From contig BROG01000487.1 of NCBI GenBank assembly GCA_030159075.1, positions 323,001-387,000 on the forward strand: a stretch of DNA of 64,000 bases, in the 5' to 3' direction. This DNA comes from Atrina japonica. Lineage: Eukaryota > Mollusca > Bivalvia > Pterioida > Pinnidae. The notes below the pieces were generated by a model. That model saw only the letters and a list, made by a program, of their open reading frames with translations, had not been told where the DNA came from and did not search any database. Below, in pieces: positions 12,563 through 24,258 of the stretch. The translations under genes and the position numbers were made by a program. Within the stretch, counting starts at the first letter, position 1, and every line of letters starts with the position of its first letter.

Positions 12563-13160
12563 AACAATTTGGGGGGAAATTGTTATTTTTAGAAAATTAA
12601 ACATATGAGGATTTTTAAAAATACAGAAAATCTACAACACTGGAAATATTACGTTAAAGGGAATTCCATTGTTTTCTAGCATTTCATTTGCTATAGCGTA
12701 ATGAACCTTTTCAACTACTGACGTATATATTTTTTTATTTTTTTGTAATAATGTCATAAACGTATAAAAAGAATATTATTAAGTCAGAGAAACATATTTT
12801 AAAATATATTAGTTTAAACGTATAAGTTTTATAGCACCGTGCTCTGATCAGATTTTTTTTTAGAATCATATCATTATATAATATTTTAGCTCAGATAAGG
12901 AACTGATATCTTAAAGTTTTGCCTTTCTTCGAAATTTCAAACTAGTAAGGCGATGTCTCTATAATACTAAACTAAATGTCTTATGAATTAAGAATTGTAT
13001 GACATAATGTCCTGAAAGATGATATAATTGAAAAAACAAGGAAACATTTAAATCGATTACTTTAATATCCGCTGATTATCAACCATCATATCATATATAA
13101 TCATAGACTGTTTAATACTGGGCATAACAAATATTTCATTCATCCGTACCAGCTAATAAT
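12563..13160. other. AT-rich DNA downstream of the TM2 gene
   Basis: Presumably 3' UTR and intergenic DNA. No further exon was recognised. Confidence 0.4.
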
Positions 13161-13164
13161 CTTA

Positions 13165-13410
13165 TACTAAAGTAATATTTCCCGCTGATAACACATTTAA
13201 ATTCTATATTATTCAAAAGCTAAGATAGTCATCTTTTTACAGTGGTTACTCTTAGACGGATTCAGCTATGCATTTAGATTTATTATTTGACCTTGTATTG
13301 ACCTCTTTCCCTTTAGAAAATCTATTTAAAATTGGAGCACAACTGATGAATTCTAATTGACAGAAACGATCATCTTGAGCATTATAACTTTAGTATTATG
13401 TTTATAAAAT
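13165..13410 (-). repeat. Dispersed repeat family A, reversed copy
   Basis: It reads as the reverse complement of 770-1010, with shared 'cttatactaaagtaatattt', 'cagtggttactcttagacgg' and 'attgacagaaacgatcatct'. Confidence 0.75.
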
Positions 13411-13444
13411 TTATCTTATCATTTCTTATTCCTGAATTATATCA

Positions 13445-13625
13445 TTCAATTTGACTTTGGACTACTCACGGCGAGTGTGACCTGCCAACGAGGGATGATT
13501 ACTCTTGTATGGTACCTGATCCAACCTCTGGATTTCTATAGGTCCGTGCTTGTCCAATATTCAACAGATTTGTATATTGTATCCTGGACATCCTGAAAAT
13601 TGATACTTTGATATTTGAGATTTGT
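13445..13625 (+). repeat. 3' tail fragment of the dispersed reverse transcriptase element
   Basis: It shares 'cacggcgagtgtgacc', 'cctgatccaacctctgg', 'aggtccgtgcttgtcc' and 'tcctggacat' with the tail downstream of the RT fragment at 36190-36350. The coding part is missing. Confidence 0.75.
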
Positions 13626-14084
13626 ATATTACTTAATTATGAAATTACCTGTAACAAAACATTTTCTAAACTTTTTGCAACATTGTCTAATCATGTACTA
13701 GATGATTCGCGATGTTGTAAACTTTACATTACAAAGTCAAGAATTAATATTAATTATTAATTATTAATTATTATTAATTATCTCTTTTCTTAGGTTGAGT
13801 AAGACATACGGAATCGATGAGCAGCGGATCCAGACTTTATTAATAAGGAAACATTTTTTAGGTTGTTCTTGATGTTCTAATCCGAAACGTCAGAATTCAA
13901 CATATCATTGCATTGAATTAAAGTATTTTGAACAAACCACAATGCGTTAAAAGGGGCATTAGCTGTATTAACCCCAAAATATTTAGATTACTTTGACTAC
14001 TTGTACGTGATAAATAAAAATTAGACCTATACAAAGCCATACAAGGCTTATATCCTTACATATTTTCTGAAAATAAGACCAGGT

Positions 14085-15022
14085 CCAGTATGATATGCAT
14101 ATAGGCCATGTCCAGTATGGTATACATATAGGTCAGGTCCAGTATGGTATGGATATAGGTCAGGTCCAGTATGGTATGGATATATGCCAGGTCCAGTATG
14201 GTATACATATAGGCCAGGTCCAGTATGGTATACATATAGGTCAGGTCCAGTATGGTATGGATATAGGTCAGGTCCAGTATGGTATGGATATATGCCAGGT
14301 CCAGTATGGTATACATATAGGCCAGGTCCAGTATGGTATACATATAGGCCAGGTCCACTATGGTAGGCATATATGCCAGGTCCAGTATGGTATAGATATT
14401 GCCAGGTCCAGTATGGTTTGCATATAGGACAGGTCCAGTATTGTATGCATATAGGCCAGGTCCAATATGGTAGGCATATAGGCCAGGTCCAGTATGGTAT
14501 ACATATAGGTCAGGTCCAGTATGGTATGGATATAGGTCAGGTCCAGTATGGTATGGATATATGCCAGGTCCAGTATGGTATACATATAGGCCAGGTCCAG
14601 TATGGTATACATATAGGCCAGGTCCACTATGGTAGGCATATATGCCAGGTCCAGTATGGTATAGATATTGCCAGGTCCAGTATGGTTTGCATATAGGACA
14701 GGTCCAGTATTGTATGCATATAGGCCAGGTCCAATATGGTAGGCATATAGGCCAGGTCCAGTATGGTATACATATAGGCCAGGTCCAGTATGGTATATAT
14801 ATAGGCCAGGTCCACTATGGTAGGCATATATGCCAGGTCCAGTATGGTATAGATATAGGCCAGGTGCAGTATGGTTTGCATATAAGCCAGGTCCAGTATG
14901 GTTAGCATATAGGCCAGGTCCAGTATGGTATACATATAGGCCAGGTCCAGTATGGTATACATATAGGCCAGGTCCAGTATGGTATACATATAAGCCAGGT
15001 CTAGTATGGTGTGCATATATAC
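14085..15022. repeat. 27-bp minisatellite with higher-order structure
   Basis: The unit is about 'ggtccagtatggtatacata' plus 'taggcca', roughly 34 copies. Variant units (with 'ggtccactatggtaggcat' and a shortened 'tagatattgcc') recur in the same order at 14352 and 14621, a period of 269 bp, and partly again at 14809. So blocks of about ten units have been duplicated. The frames open on both strands are by-products of a stop-free 27-bp unit. Confidence 0.95.
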
Positions 15023-15161
15023 ACAATAAGGGTAAGGTTATTAGGATTCATATTTTTCAAGCAATTTTCACAAAATATATCAGAATTTAAGAATGTTATG
15101 CCTGTGTCATTGTTTAACAGTCTAAACATTAAAAAGGGAAAAAAATTGTTAAAAACAACAC

Positions 15162-15165
<4 letters not shown>

Positions 15166-15240
<75 letters not shown>
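15166..15240. repeat. (TA)n microsatellite
   Basis: About 37 TA units. Confidence 0.97.
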
Positions 15241-15242
<2 letters not shown>

Positions 15243-15689
15243 GGGGTCTAAAAGAAAAAGTGGTATCATACAAGGCCAAAAAGAGTAATACTATATAGAT
15301 ATCACTATTTTAGCTAACAAACAAATTTAAGAATACTCTAACAAACAGTATGATTTACAAATTTATTTGTTTACATTTCCCGCAGCAGTCTCCCATAGAC
15401 TCGGTGTTGATTCAGATGGCATTTATACCTGTTATAAATGAAGTTCCTCATGTGACGTCACACAACGATGTAAATTCATTCATAAAACGGCGTCACACCA
15501 TGATTTATCATTTAAAAAACGGTATACTTTACTGTCCTACACCGAACTCCGCTTTTCCAACATAATGAGCCTGATCGGCGCCATTCAGTTGATCTGTGGC
15601 CCAAATATCATCCATATTGACAATAAATGCACTATAACAAGCGTTCATTCGTTAAATAGACATCGCCGTAGCAGTAGTTTTACAACTTA

Positions 15690-15950
15690 TATCTCGCAGA
15701 TGAGGGGATAAGCCATACGTGTTCAACATATGATCATTTCATATACAGAAACGCGTTACTTTCTGATATCCCTTTTATCGCATACATATGGTGTTTATAT
15801 CTCACAGATGATGAATATACCAGATTTGTTCAACACATGAACATTTCATTTACAAATGGCAAACTACTAAGTTATTGTCAAAAGGACATCAGCAATCGTG
15901 TTTAATGTCAACATTTTGCAGATTGTACGGGCGGTATACTTACCTTATGT
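15690..15950 (+). pseudogene. Decayed reverse transcriptase C-terminal fragments (two partial copies)
   Basis: The 'tatatctcgcagatgagggg' and 'tatatctcacagatgatgaa' stretches encode the YISQM(I) motif, each followed by 'gttcaacatatga' or 'gttcaacacatga' and 'cagattgtacgggcggtata' (the FYGRY segment). Stops and indels break the frame throughout. Confidence 0.6.
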
Positions 15951-16004
15951 AATTACAAATTACAATGTTTCACTGAATAAAAGGTGGATTTACTTGCTCC
16001 ATAG

Positions 16005-17235
16005 TGGTTTTTAGGGCACCTGAGCAAAGTTCACTTTTAGACAATTTCGACTTCTTCTCAAGAACCAATAGGCCAATTTAAACCAAACTTGACATATAGC
16101 ATCCCCATGCAAAGCCGCATTATGAAAAGGGGCAAGGACCCATAGGGGCTCCAAAAGGATGGGAAACCAAAAGGAACCAATGATCAGATGACTTTAAAAT
16201 TGTGTATGCATGATTGTGAAGTCAATATCTACAAAGTTAAAATGAAATCTGTTTATAAACGAGCCACTAGGGGGCGCTTCAGTAATGCAGGGTACTTTTC
16301 TATAACAAATTGTTTAACAACTGAAAACTGATAGACTCTTTGTATACAAAAATATATAAGAAAGTTGTTAGAAATTACCTAACTTAAGGATCATTTTGAT
16401 GAAGGTCATGGGGTCAAAGGTAAAGGTCACAGACAACAAAGTAAACATAAAATATGTTTTTTTCAACATTTTCGACTACTTCTCCAGAACCATTAGGTGA
16501 ATTTGAACCAAACTTGAAAGAAAGTATAACCATGTAAAGGTGCATTAAGTTTGCGGATGAAAAGGGGCTAGTTACCAAACATGGCTGTCATGGCTAAAAT
16601 AGAACAAATGAGTCAACAGTTTTTTTTTATTTAATACATGCATCTTGAAAATTATTAAAGCTAGAAAAAACCGTTACCTTCAAATAAGCATCTTGCAAAA
16701 ATCTGCAAATATTTCATTTTGGTGGTAATTGTCGGTTGACCCTTGTTTGAGTTATTTCCCCTTTGTGTGGATTTTTCTTTTTTTTTGACATTTTCTTGAA
16801 AAGTATGATAGCTAGAGTAAAAGTGAAAGAAGCAAACATGTTTAGCATAAATTGTCAGATCACTTTTTATGGGAATTATTTTCCCCTTTTAAGTGGATTT
16901 TTTATGTTTTTGGATTTTTTTATATCATTTTGAAAAGCATAATAGCTAAAGTAAAAGTGAAAAAAGCAAAAATGTTCAGCATGCAAAGATCTACAAAAAA
17001 AGGACCGAGATTGCCGCTTATGGGAGGTACTTCCCCTTTTCAGTTGTTTTTTCATGCTTAGGGGTGTTTTTGACTTAATCTTGAAATGTATACAGTAAAA
17101 GGTGAAAGAAACAGAAATGTTCAGCACGCGAAGATGTACAAAAAGTCCACAGGGCAGTTATTGTCATGTCAGTGCTTATGGGAGCTAATTATGTTGTTCT
17201 CAGATGACCGTCAAGGCCTATCGTGCCTCTTGTTA
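16005..17235. repeat. Long dispersed repeat with internal near-copies
   Basis: It opens with 'gggcacctgagcaaagttca' and closes with 'aaggcctatcgtgcctcttg'. Inside, related units recur: 'cttctcaagaaccaataggc' against 'cttctccagaaccattaggt', 'aaaccaaacttga' at two places, and three 'tagctaaagtaaaagtgaaa' type blocks at about 16810, 16945 and 17090. This arrangement is typical of bivalve interspersed repeats. No protein was recognised. Confidence 0.6.
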
Positions 17236-17279
17236 TTGAGTCGCCTTTACTGATCATGTCGAATATTTGTTTTTAATGT

Positions 17280-17640
17280 TTGATGTTTGATCCGATATGC
17301 CAGCGTGTGTTCAACATATAAACATTTCATATACAGAGGTAAACTACTCACTGACAAATTATTGACACAAGGATATCCAAAACTGCGTTTGATGTCAACG
17401 TTTCGTAAATTTTACGGTCGGTATGGTCGTCTTGTTTGCGACTACTCTGTTTCACAAACTGAAATGTTGAGTTACCTGTTCGATGGCGTTTGTTGAGACG
17501 TCTGTACCAATTATGACGATGATTCGTTCCTCACGTAATTTTAATTTGACTGTGGACTCACGACGGATATGACTGAACAACATGAGATGCCAAGCCATGA
17601 TCCGTGATCCCACCTCTGGATTTCGTATACACAAATGCAA
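17280..17640 (+). pseudogene. Reverse transcriptase C-terminal fragment
   Basis: An open frame at 17287-17493 encodes IRYASVCSTYKHFIYRGKLL, then a KLLTQGY segment and FRKFYGRYGRLVCDYSVS. It matches the C-termini of the fragments at 35930-36130 and 37860-38070. A non-coding tail typical of this family ('gactgtggactcacgacgg', 'gatcccacctctgg') follows. The catalytic part is absent, so this is a 5'-truncated insertion. Confidence 0.75.
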
Positions 17641-17646
17641 ACAAAT

Positions 17647-18090
17647 CCATTAGATGTACTTACTTATACATTATTCTTCATAAAATGCAAAAACAAAATA
17701 ATCCATTATAAGCCACGCCATACTCCATTGTGTCATAGCTCAAAGAAATTTCAATAAGACGCGTGATTATTACTTATGTTCACCCTTCACACGAATCGAA
17801 GGTCAAAGGTCAATTAGTCTTTTCTATATAACAACAGAAAAAGTACCATATACATTTGTACATTATTGCCATTAGATGTACTTACTTATACATTATTCTT
17901 CATAAAATGCAAAAACAAAATAATCCATTATAAGCCACGCCATACTCCATTGTGTCATAGCTCAAAGAAATTTCAATAAGACGCGTGATTATTACTTATG
18001 TTCACCCTTCACACGAATCGAAGGTCAAAGGTCAATTAGTCTTTTCTATATAACAACAGAAAAAGTACCATATACATTTGTACATTATTG
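17647..18090. repeat. Perfect-looking 222-bp tandem duplication
   Basis: 17647-17868 and 17869-18090 read identically by eye, both from 'ccattagatgtacttactta' to 'tttgtacattattg'. Confidence 0.9.
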
Positions 18091-18590
18091 CCAGTTTCGG
18101 TAAACACGCTTTCGATTCATAATAACCACAGTTTCGTATCTATATTCCCATCAACCATCCATCACATAGATCGGTTGAATCTCAAAGTTTAATTACTCTT
18201 CTCTGTTTCACAACAGAAAAAGTACCATATTGTTGTCAGTTAAGGTAAAAATGCTTCCCGAATCATGACAACCACAGTTTCGTATCTATATTCCTATCGT
18301 ACATTCGTCACACAAATCAAACAAAGGCCAATTACTCATTTCTGTTTAACAACAGATAAGGTACCATAGAGTTCATTGTTGTCAGTTTCGACAACCATGC
18401 TTCCCGAATCGTAACAGCCACAGTTTCGTATCTAATAGTATATTCCTATCGTTCATTTGTCGCATAAATCGGAAGACTCTCAAAGGTGACTTCCTTTTTA
18501 CTGTTTGACAACAGATAAGGTACCATAGACTTCACCGTTGTCAGTTTCGGCACTTCCCGAACCATAACAGCCTTCGTATTCATATTCTTA
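18091..18590. repeat. Diverged tandem repeat of about 130-145 bp, related to the 222-bp unit
   Basis: Four units share the cores 'ccacagtttcgtatctatat', 'aacaacagataaggtaccat' (or 'cacaacagaaaaagtaccat') and 'attgttgtcagtttcg'. The last part of the 222-bp unit carries the same 'aacaacagaaaaagtaccat' word, so both arrays come from one ancestor. Confidence 0.8.
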
Positions 18591-19319
18591 GTTTGCACAT
18601 CCATGTGCATTCCATATAATTAGAAGTGAATAAAGCAAAGACTACAAAGCATTTCTTATTTCCACATTTTATTTTTGATCTTTTTTGTAAATATCATTAA
18701 AGACCATAAAAGAATAATCATAAACATATTATAAACATAATACCAAAGTTTTAATGCTCAAGACGATCGTTTCTGTCAATTAGACAATAGAAAAATGTAT
18801 ACCGTTACGATAAGGGTTTGATGTGGTATAAGATTTCTTTATTACAATATTATTTACTGTGACAACTGTTTTTGGGCTCGCGTTTGTGTATGTAACTTAT
18901 GTGAAAATTCAACATTGACGTGCTATGATTTGTTATGCCGCAATAGTGTATATCCCCTTACAAGATCATCTTGAAAATTATTATTCATCACTCTTCATTT
19001 TGTTCTACGCCTCACTAAACAATACGTAAGTCATATCGTATTGGCCAGACTTTGAGCAGAGAATCAGTGTACAATTTACCCGGGGAGAAACTTCTGGCCT
19101 TTTGGAAGGAAACTGACAAACGTTCTAAAAATCAGCTTATGTGACAGCAGGGTTCGTTTGGACTTGCGCTATCAAAAGTGAGAAACATCATTTCTTTAAT
19201 GCTACTCAAGGCCTCCTTCGGAAAAAAAGTAAGTTCATAGCACATCATAATGTCAAGACATGTTATTCCGTTATTTTAATAAGATGTTATGAAGAAGGAG
19301 GATAAAAGGGATATCTCTG

Positions 19320-19495
19320 TATCATAAATATATATCTTTATCATATATATCTCTGTATAATATATATCTTTGTATAATATATATCTCTGTATCATATATA
19401 TCTCTGTATCATATATATATCTTTATCATATATATCTCTGTATAATATATATCTCTGTATAATATATATCTCTGTATCATATATAACATATATAT
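19320..19495. repeat. Imperfect minisatellite of 'atatatctctgtataat' units
   Basis: About ten units of 16-18 bp, varying between 'tctctgtatcat', 'tctttatcat' and 'tctctgtataat'. Confidence 0.85.
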
Positions 19496-19710
19496 CAAAC
19501 TTTTATACGGCGTTTCCATTTGGTAATGCTTTCCGAGAACTTTGAACGTCCAATGTAGTTTTCGTATCCTCCATTTTGCCTTGTGAGACAAAATTAAGTG
19601 ACTAACAATAGAATATTGATGTACAATGAAACCCGGATATGTTGGAATCTAAAGGGATTGAATTTGTATTTCAAATAAAAAGGGTTTTCAAACTAACCTG
19701 GTAACATAGT

Positions 19711-19827
<117 letters not shown>

Positions 19828-19933
19828 TGTCAGGGATATGCTTACATTTTTCGCTGTTTAGATACTGTAGAATATATTTGCATAATCTTTTTCTAAAAAC
19901 TTTATAGTGGACATAGATGAAAATTAACGCTTC

Positions 19934-20080
19934 AACCCCTGAAGTCACATTTGGACATGCCCATTTCGAAGAATAGTTAAGTCCACTGTCAAAATTCAGG
20001 GGTGTATGATTTAGAATTAGAGATTAAAATACAAATTTTTCATGCAGTATGAACTTGTTTACACTTAATTAGACTATACA
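19934..20080 (+). repeat. MITE family D, partial copy
   Basis: It begins with 'aacccctgaagtcacatttg', the terminal repeat of the fuller copy at 29488-29693, and shares 'cccatttcgaagaatagtta' and 'attcaggggtgtatgattta' with it and with 44700-44888. Confidence 0.6.
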
Positions 20081-20257
20081 ATACATCGCTCTGAGTGAGT
20101 ATTAAAGTGATCGCTTGGGTTGATTGAGTAAGATACGTCCGGTCATCAGTTACTTTGTGATAATTGTGAAAGTCGTGTTCCGTTTTAATACAACATGGGT
20201 TTTCCATGTAGGTTAACGGAGATAATCATACGCGATCAGTTTCCGTCCGTGTGTACC

Positions 20258-20363
20258 TGCTTTAAAAAGGAGCTTAGGCGAAGACAAGTGTTAATCAGTT
20301 TGTCTTAAAAACTTTGACGACAGTAATATTGCTTGCATACAGAAACTGGATAGCCGTATATAA
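20258..20363 (+). promoter_or_regulatory. Possible promoter and 5' UTR exon of the Mab-21-like gene
   Basis: A TATA-like 'ctttaaaaagg' at about 20260 precedes a moderately GC-rich stretch. A donor-like aag|gtaata at about 20362 could splice to the acceptor at 22248. This is inference from motif spacing only. Confidence 0.2.
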
Positions 20364-20436
20364 GGTAATATATTTTAATACCTCAACAATTCTTACTGGT
20401 CTAGGTTATTCAAATTGCTTGATTGATTTGACAACA

Positions 20437-20637
20437 ATTTTTCAGTCATATGATGGCGTCCAGTTTTTATTGGTGGAGGAGAAACCCCGGTTACCCGGGT
20501 AAAAACCACCGACCTTCCGCAAGAAACTGGCAAACTTTCCCACTTAATTCCAAATGACCCTAGCGGGATTCGAACCAGAGATGAGAGCCCGCGTGATTTA
20601 AAGCGCAATGCTCTAACCACACGGCCACGGAGGCCCC
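20437..20637 (-). mobile_element. tRNA-derived SINE, reversed copy
   Basis: The reverse complement carries the head 'ctccgtggccgtgtggttag', the B-box-like 'ggttcgaatccc' and the same body as the copy at 5293-5525. Confidence 0.85.
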
Positions 20638-20644
20638 CTCAATT

Positions 20645-20970
20645 TGCTTGAATGGGGCACTAGACGTGTTTATTAAAAACGATATTTTGATTTTTAATTT
20701 TTTTTTTCTACTTGTACTTGATGTACAATGACCAATAAGAGCTACGCTATACACAGTCATGAAAAATCTTATATTCCTATATATTTTGTGAAAATAAGTG
20801 TGGTATAGTAAGGTTAAATTAAACACTTGCAAGTGAATAATTGCCAAATTGAGTTTCTCAGCAATTTCACAAAATATATAGGAATTTAAGAATTTTAAAG
20901 CCTGGATATATCACTTCTCTTTATTGTATATCAATCTAAGTATAAAATAGAGGAAAGAAATATTTTGAAA
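20645..20970. repeat. Dispersed repeat family B
   Basis: The head 'aatggggcactag' is followed by 'acttgtacttgatgtacaat' and 'ttatattcctatatattttg'. A second, reversed piece begins at about 20850 ('agcaatttcacaaaatatat'). Confidence 0.6.
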
Positions 20971-21292
20971 AAGCCACAGTGAATGTCTCTTTAACTGAAT
21001 TGTGTTTTACAAGATCACAATAATTTGATGTGCTAAGAAAAATTTTGTCCGAGACTGCTTACATTTTTGTTGTTGCATTGTTGTTTAACGTCCCACACAA
21101 TGATCTTTTACTCATATGGATACATCACCAGATGCCGGTGAAAGGCTTCAAATTTTGGTCAATGCTTGGCACTTACTGCCATTGAGCATTGAGTGTTTTT
21201 TAACGTGCCATCAACACTCACGACCTCACGATGTAGAATCGAGAACGCTACCAACTGATCCAGCGCCGGCTCTTTATGCTTACAAAACATAT

Positions 21293-21708
21293 TTGGTTCA
21301 AAATTATGTAAAATAAGATATTATGTATTATGTGTTATATCAATATATAAATACTTGTACAAGGATATCATTTAGGAATACTGTAAACGTGAAAATTTAC
21401 GCGAGGGGGTAACTTACTATAAATACTCGATGAATAGTTTTCCGTGTAAATTACCTCCAACCCCACCCCGCGTACCAGTCTCACAGTTGTGCTAAGAATT
21501 ATCGATCAATACAGGACCGCTCACAATAAGTTGTGACATCGTGTAAGTCACTTCCACGCCTATGGTTTGCATAAGAAAATCACGTAATTAAGAACACGCG
21601 GAAATATCCACGTTTTCAGTATTTTTAAATGATATCCTTGTAAATATGTATTGTTATAACACATACATAATACATAATATCTTAATAATTTACATTATTT
21701 TGAACCAA
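21293..21708. mobile_element. Foldback/MITE element with arms of about 115 bp
   Basis: The left end 'ttggttcaaaattatgtaaa' pairs with the right end 'tacattattttgaaccaa'. 'aagatattatgtattatg' pairs with 'cataatacataatatctt', and 'acaaggatatcattta' (21358) with 'taaatgatatccttgta' (21625). The arms differ by small indels. No coding sequence lies between them. It sits about 540 bp upstream of the Mab-21-like coding exon. Confidence 0.8.
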
Positions 21709-21959
21709 AACCGCCTGTTTGAAATAAACAGTTTGAATGCGATTTTGCTATAGACTATAGCTGTGGTCTTGTGGTACAGCATGTTCCTTGACCATATGCT
21801 AGACAAAATAAGTTTAAGTCACGGTTTTCTTTCGAACGAGACATAAAATCAATGTCACAATTCACGACCCCCGAGTGTATTTGTGTGAGTCTAAAGCAGA
21901 GGTCAAAAGTGTAGGTATTAGAGTAATAAGTAGGAAAATGAAATTTACATTTAAATAAA

Positions 21960-22033
21960 CACACACATACACATAAAATACAACAGTATATATATATATA
22001 TCTGTGTGTGTGTGTGTGTGTGTATGTGTGTGT
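21960..22033. repeat. Short (AC), (TA) and (TG) microsatellite
   Basis: Compound simple repeat in the presumed intron upstream of the Mab-21-like exon. Confidence 0.9.
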
Positions 22034-22248
22034 GTTACGTATTACTCCCAAAACGAATAATGATATGCGTAATGTTGTACTTATAGTTAATACAAACACG
22101 ACATTCTGTAATTGGGTCTCAAAACTTTGGTCTTTTGGTATCATGGTGATTTTTTTTTTCAATCTAAAACCACAACATCTTTATTCCTCATGATTTATTC
22201 TACAATATTCTTTGATGTTTTAATAATAACCGACTTTTCTTGCTTTAG

Positions 22249-24258
22249 ATGGCCAATACATCAAACAACATGGTCAGCATTATTAATTTCGTGATTGGAA
22301 CAGAGGAGGACGTATCTAATCAACGCGAAATGGTACTGATATTGGAGGAACTGTTTGACTGGGTAATCGTAAGTGGAAGCTATGGGGAGGGTGTCATTCT
22401 CGCAGCGTCGGACATCGATTTTATGAAGGAACAACAAGGGTACATTGTATATCAATTATCAGACTGTGGGATAGAAAGCAACAGATATATCCCATTCTAC
22501 ATGATACCATCACCTCAAAATCCAGTTTATTGCACGCTTCTCTGTAGGGATAAGCAAATAGTACAAGAAAAGTTTATTGAATGTCACGAAGGCAACTTCT
22601 ATCTTTCTAGTAGTAAGATAAAATATGATTTATGTAATAGCACTGATGGATTTGTTATTCATGGACCATGTGTCCAGAGAACGTACAACAACTTAGAAAT
22701 TGAACAAGCACACTGTATTCGCTGTTTTTCTTGGCCCGAGGTAGCAAATGAATGGTTTTTGCGACCTCGGCCTAATGGGTGGCCAGATACTTCATTAATC
22801 AAGAAAATTAAAGAAGGACCGTGTCATGTTGTTCCGGTAGGTTTATCAGAATCCCCTACAAACTCCATGGAATGGAGAATTTCATTCTCTTTGGCCGAGA
22901 GAGCATTAGTGCACTCATTCAATAGAACACAATTCGTTGTATATTGTATTCTAAAACGGATAACGAAAGAAATCATTGGGAAAGCTGTACCTAATGTTAT
23001 GTGCTCGTATTTCATCAAAACAGTTTTATTTTATTCCATAGAATCTACGCCGGCAACAATATGGAGAATGCAGAACTTACAAGAATGTTTGTACAAATGT
23101 ATTAGAATTTTGTTCAGATTCATTGATGATAAAAACTGTCCTCATTATTTCATCAGAGATGTTAATCTATTCAAGTTCAAAGTAAATTCACAAAATCAGT
23201 GGAGATTACTCTCTGTGTTAAGACATTTGCTTGACAATAATTTAACATACATACTTTCCCGTCTGAAAATCTTTTCGGAATTTGTAAAACTTAAGTACGT
23301 GCAGGAAAAACACATTGAACTCACTACTGACGACAGATATAAAAAGCTATATGGATTCTTCGAGAGATCCATACCAATTGACAGAAAAAATGAATATAAT
23401 GAGGATATTTTGGCAACAGTCACTAACTTTCTATGTAAAAGTCGAACTTCAACGAGTAATACAGTGGTCCATTACAGTAAAATGATGTTCACATTACTGG
23501 CAGACATTATATGTAATACACAATCTACTAGCAACAGAATGCAATATGATGTTGATAAAATCATCGAACGTTTCTACAAAGTCGGTACAACATTTGACGT
23601 CACTTCCGGGCGTCTCAGATTAGCTACCTTTTATTTGATGAAGGGAAACGTTACCGGCTCCCTAAAAGTTATACAGTCGGTCTTTGATAGGTTCTCTCCC
23701 TTGGTGCATGTATACTATACAAGGATGACTCTATCGTATTTTGATCGTTATAAACAAATTATGTGTGGAAAAAGTCTATCTACACAGCAGAAATTCCAGT
23801 CATGTGTTTCATTACAATCAAGATATGCCATTGATAACGTCAATATACCGTTGGCAATACGTTATCAGGTTTGGGACAATGTTGTGGCCTCCAATACGGA
23901 ATTCAGTATCACAGAAATTAATCCATTGACCCATGCATATTTTCTACAAGCACTTTGTTATATAGATCTGCAGGATCAGGACAAACTCACAAATACTGTA
24001 AAAATGATGAAGGGAATGATCACAGATGACACAATCGCCTCTAGTTATTGCCGACATAATGACTACAATCTCCTGGCTTATATATTAATGAAACAGGGCA
24101 ATATAAGAGATGCCGTAAAATACCACGTCAAATCTTTTTACAGCAAAGTTGAAATGCAACGCACTTTTGTTAAGGATAAGTATAGTATAGCCGTACTTCG
24201 CATAATGTGCTGTTTACGGCTTCATTTACAACCCATGCAAGAAGACGAAAGATTATGA
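22249..24258 (+). CDS. Mab-21/cGAS-like nucleotidyltransferase-fold protein, 669 residues
   Basis: A single long intact frame. The N-terminal third shows the nucleotidyltransferase signature GSYGEG at residues 43-48 followed by a DID acidic pair at 55-57, the place where Mab-21/cGAS family members bind metal. Around residues 200-330 lie the C-terminal Mab-21 landmarks: W-R-ISFS-AE, a CSYFIKTV helix and CPHYFIRDVNLF. The last ~300 residues are helical and TPR-like (for example AYILMKQGNIRDAVKYHVKS) and go beyond the ~360-residue core of Mab-21. The classical cGAS zinc ribbon was not seen. The ATG follows directly on an acceptor (ttcttgctttag), so an upstream non-coding exon is likely. cGAS-like receptors in animals sense nucleic acids and make cyclic dinucleotides; other Mab-21 proteins are inactive. 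With GS and D-x-D kept, activity is possible but not shown. The third metal ligand was not placed. Confidence 0.88.
   Translation: MANTSNNMVSIINFVIGTEEDVSNQREMVLILEELFDWVIVSGSYGEGVILAASDIDFMKEQQGYIVYQLSDCGIESNRYIPFYMIPSPQNPVYCTLLCRDKQIVQEKFIECHEGNFYLSSSKIKYDLCNSTDGFVIHGPCVQRTYNNLEIEQAHCIRCFSWPEVANEWFLRPRPNGWPDTSLIKKIKEGPCHVVPVGLSESPTNSMEWRISFSLAERALVHSFNRTQFVVYCILKRITKEIIGKAVPNVMCSYFIKTVLFYSIESTPATIWRMQNLQECLYKCIRILFRFIDDKNCPHYFIRDVNLFKFKVNSQNQWRLLSVLRHLLDNNLTYILSRLKIFSEFVKLKYVQEKHIELTTDDRYKKLYGFFERSIPIDRKNEYNEDILATVTNFLCKSRTSTSNTVVHYSKMMFTLLADIICNTQSTSNRMQYDVDKIIERFYKVGTTFDVTSGRLRLATFYLMKGNVTGSLKVIQSVFDRFSPLVHVYYTRMTLSYFDRYKQIMCGKSLSTQQKFQSCVSLQSRYAIDNVNIPLAIRYQVWDNVVASNTEFSITEINPLTHAYFLQALCYIDLQDQDKLTNTVKMMKGMITDDTIASSYCRHNDYNLLAYILMKQGNIRDAVKYHVKSFYSKVEMQRTFVKDKYSIAVLRIMCCLRLHLQPMQEDERL

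Noticed and set aside
11889..12608. Other-frame open frames over TM2 exons 2 and 3
   Set aside because: Shadows of the real exons; the spliced frame explains conservation and the proline-rich tail.
14056..15026. Long repeated open frames on both strands (DLAYMYTIL, GPVWYTYRP types)
   Set aside because: The 27-bp unit has no stop in several frames; this is a minisatellite, not a repeat protein.
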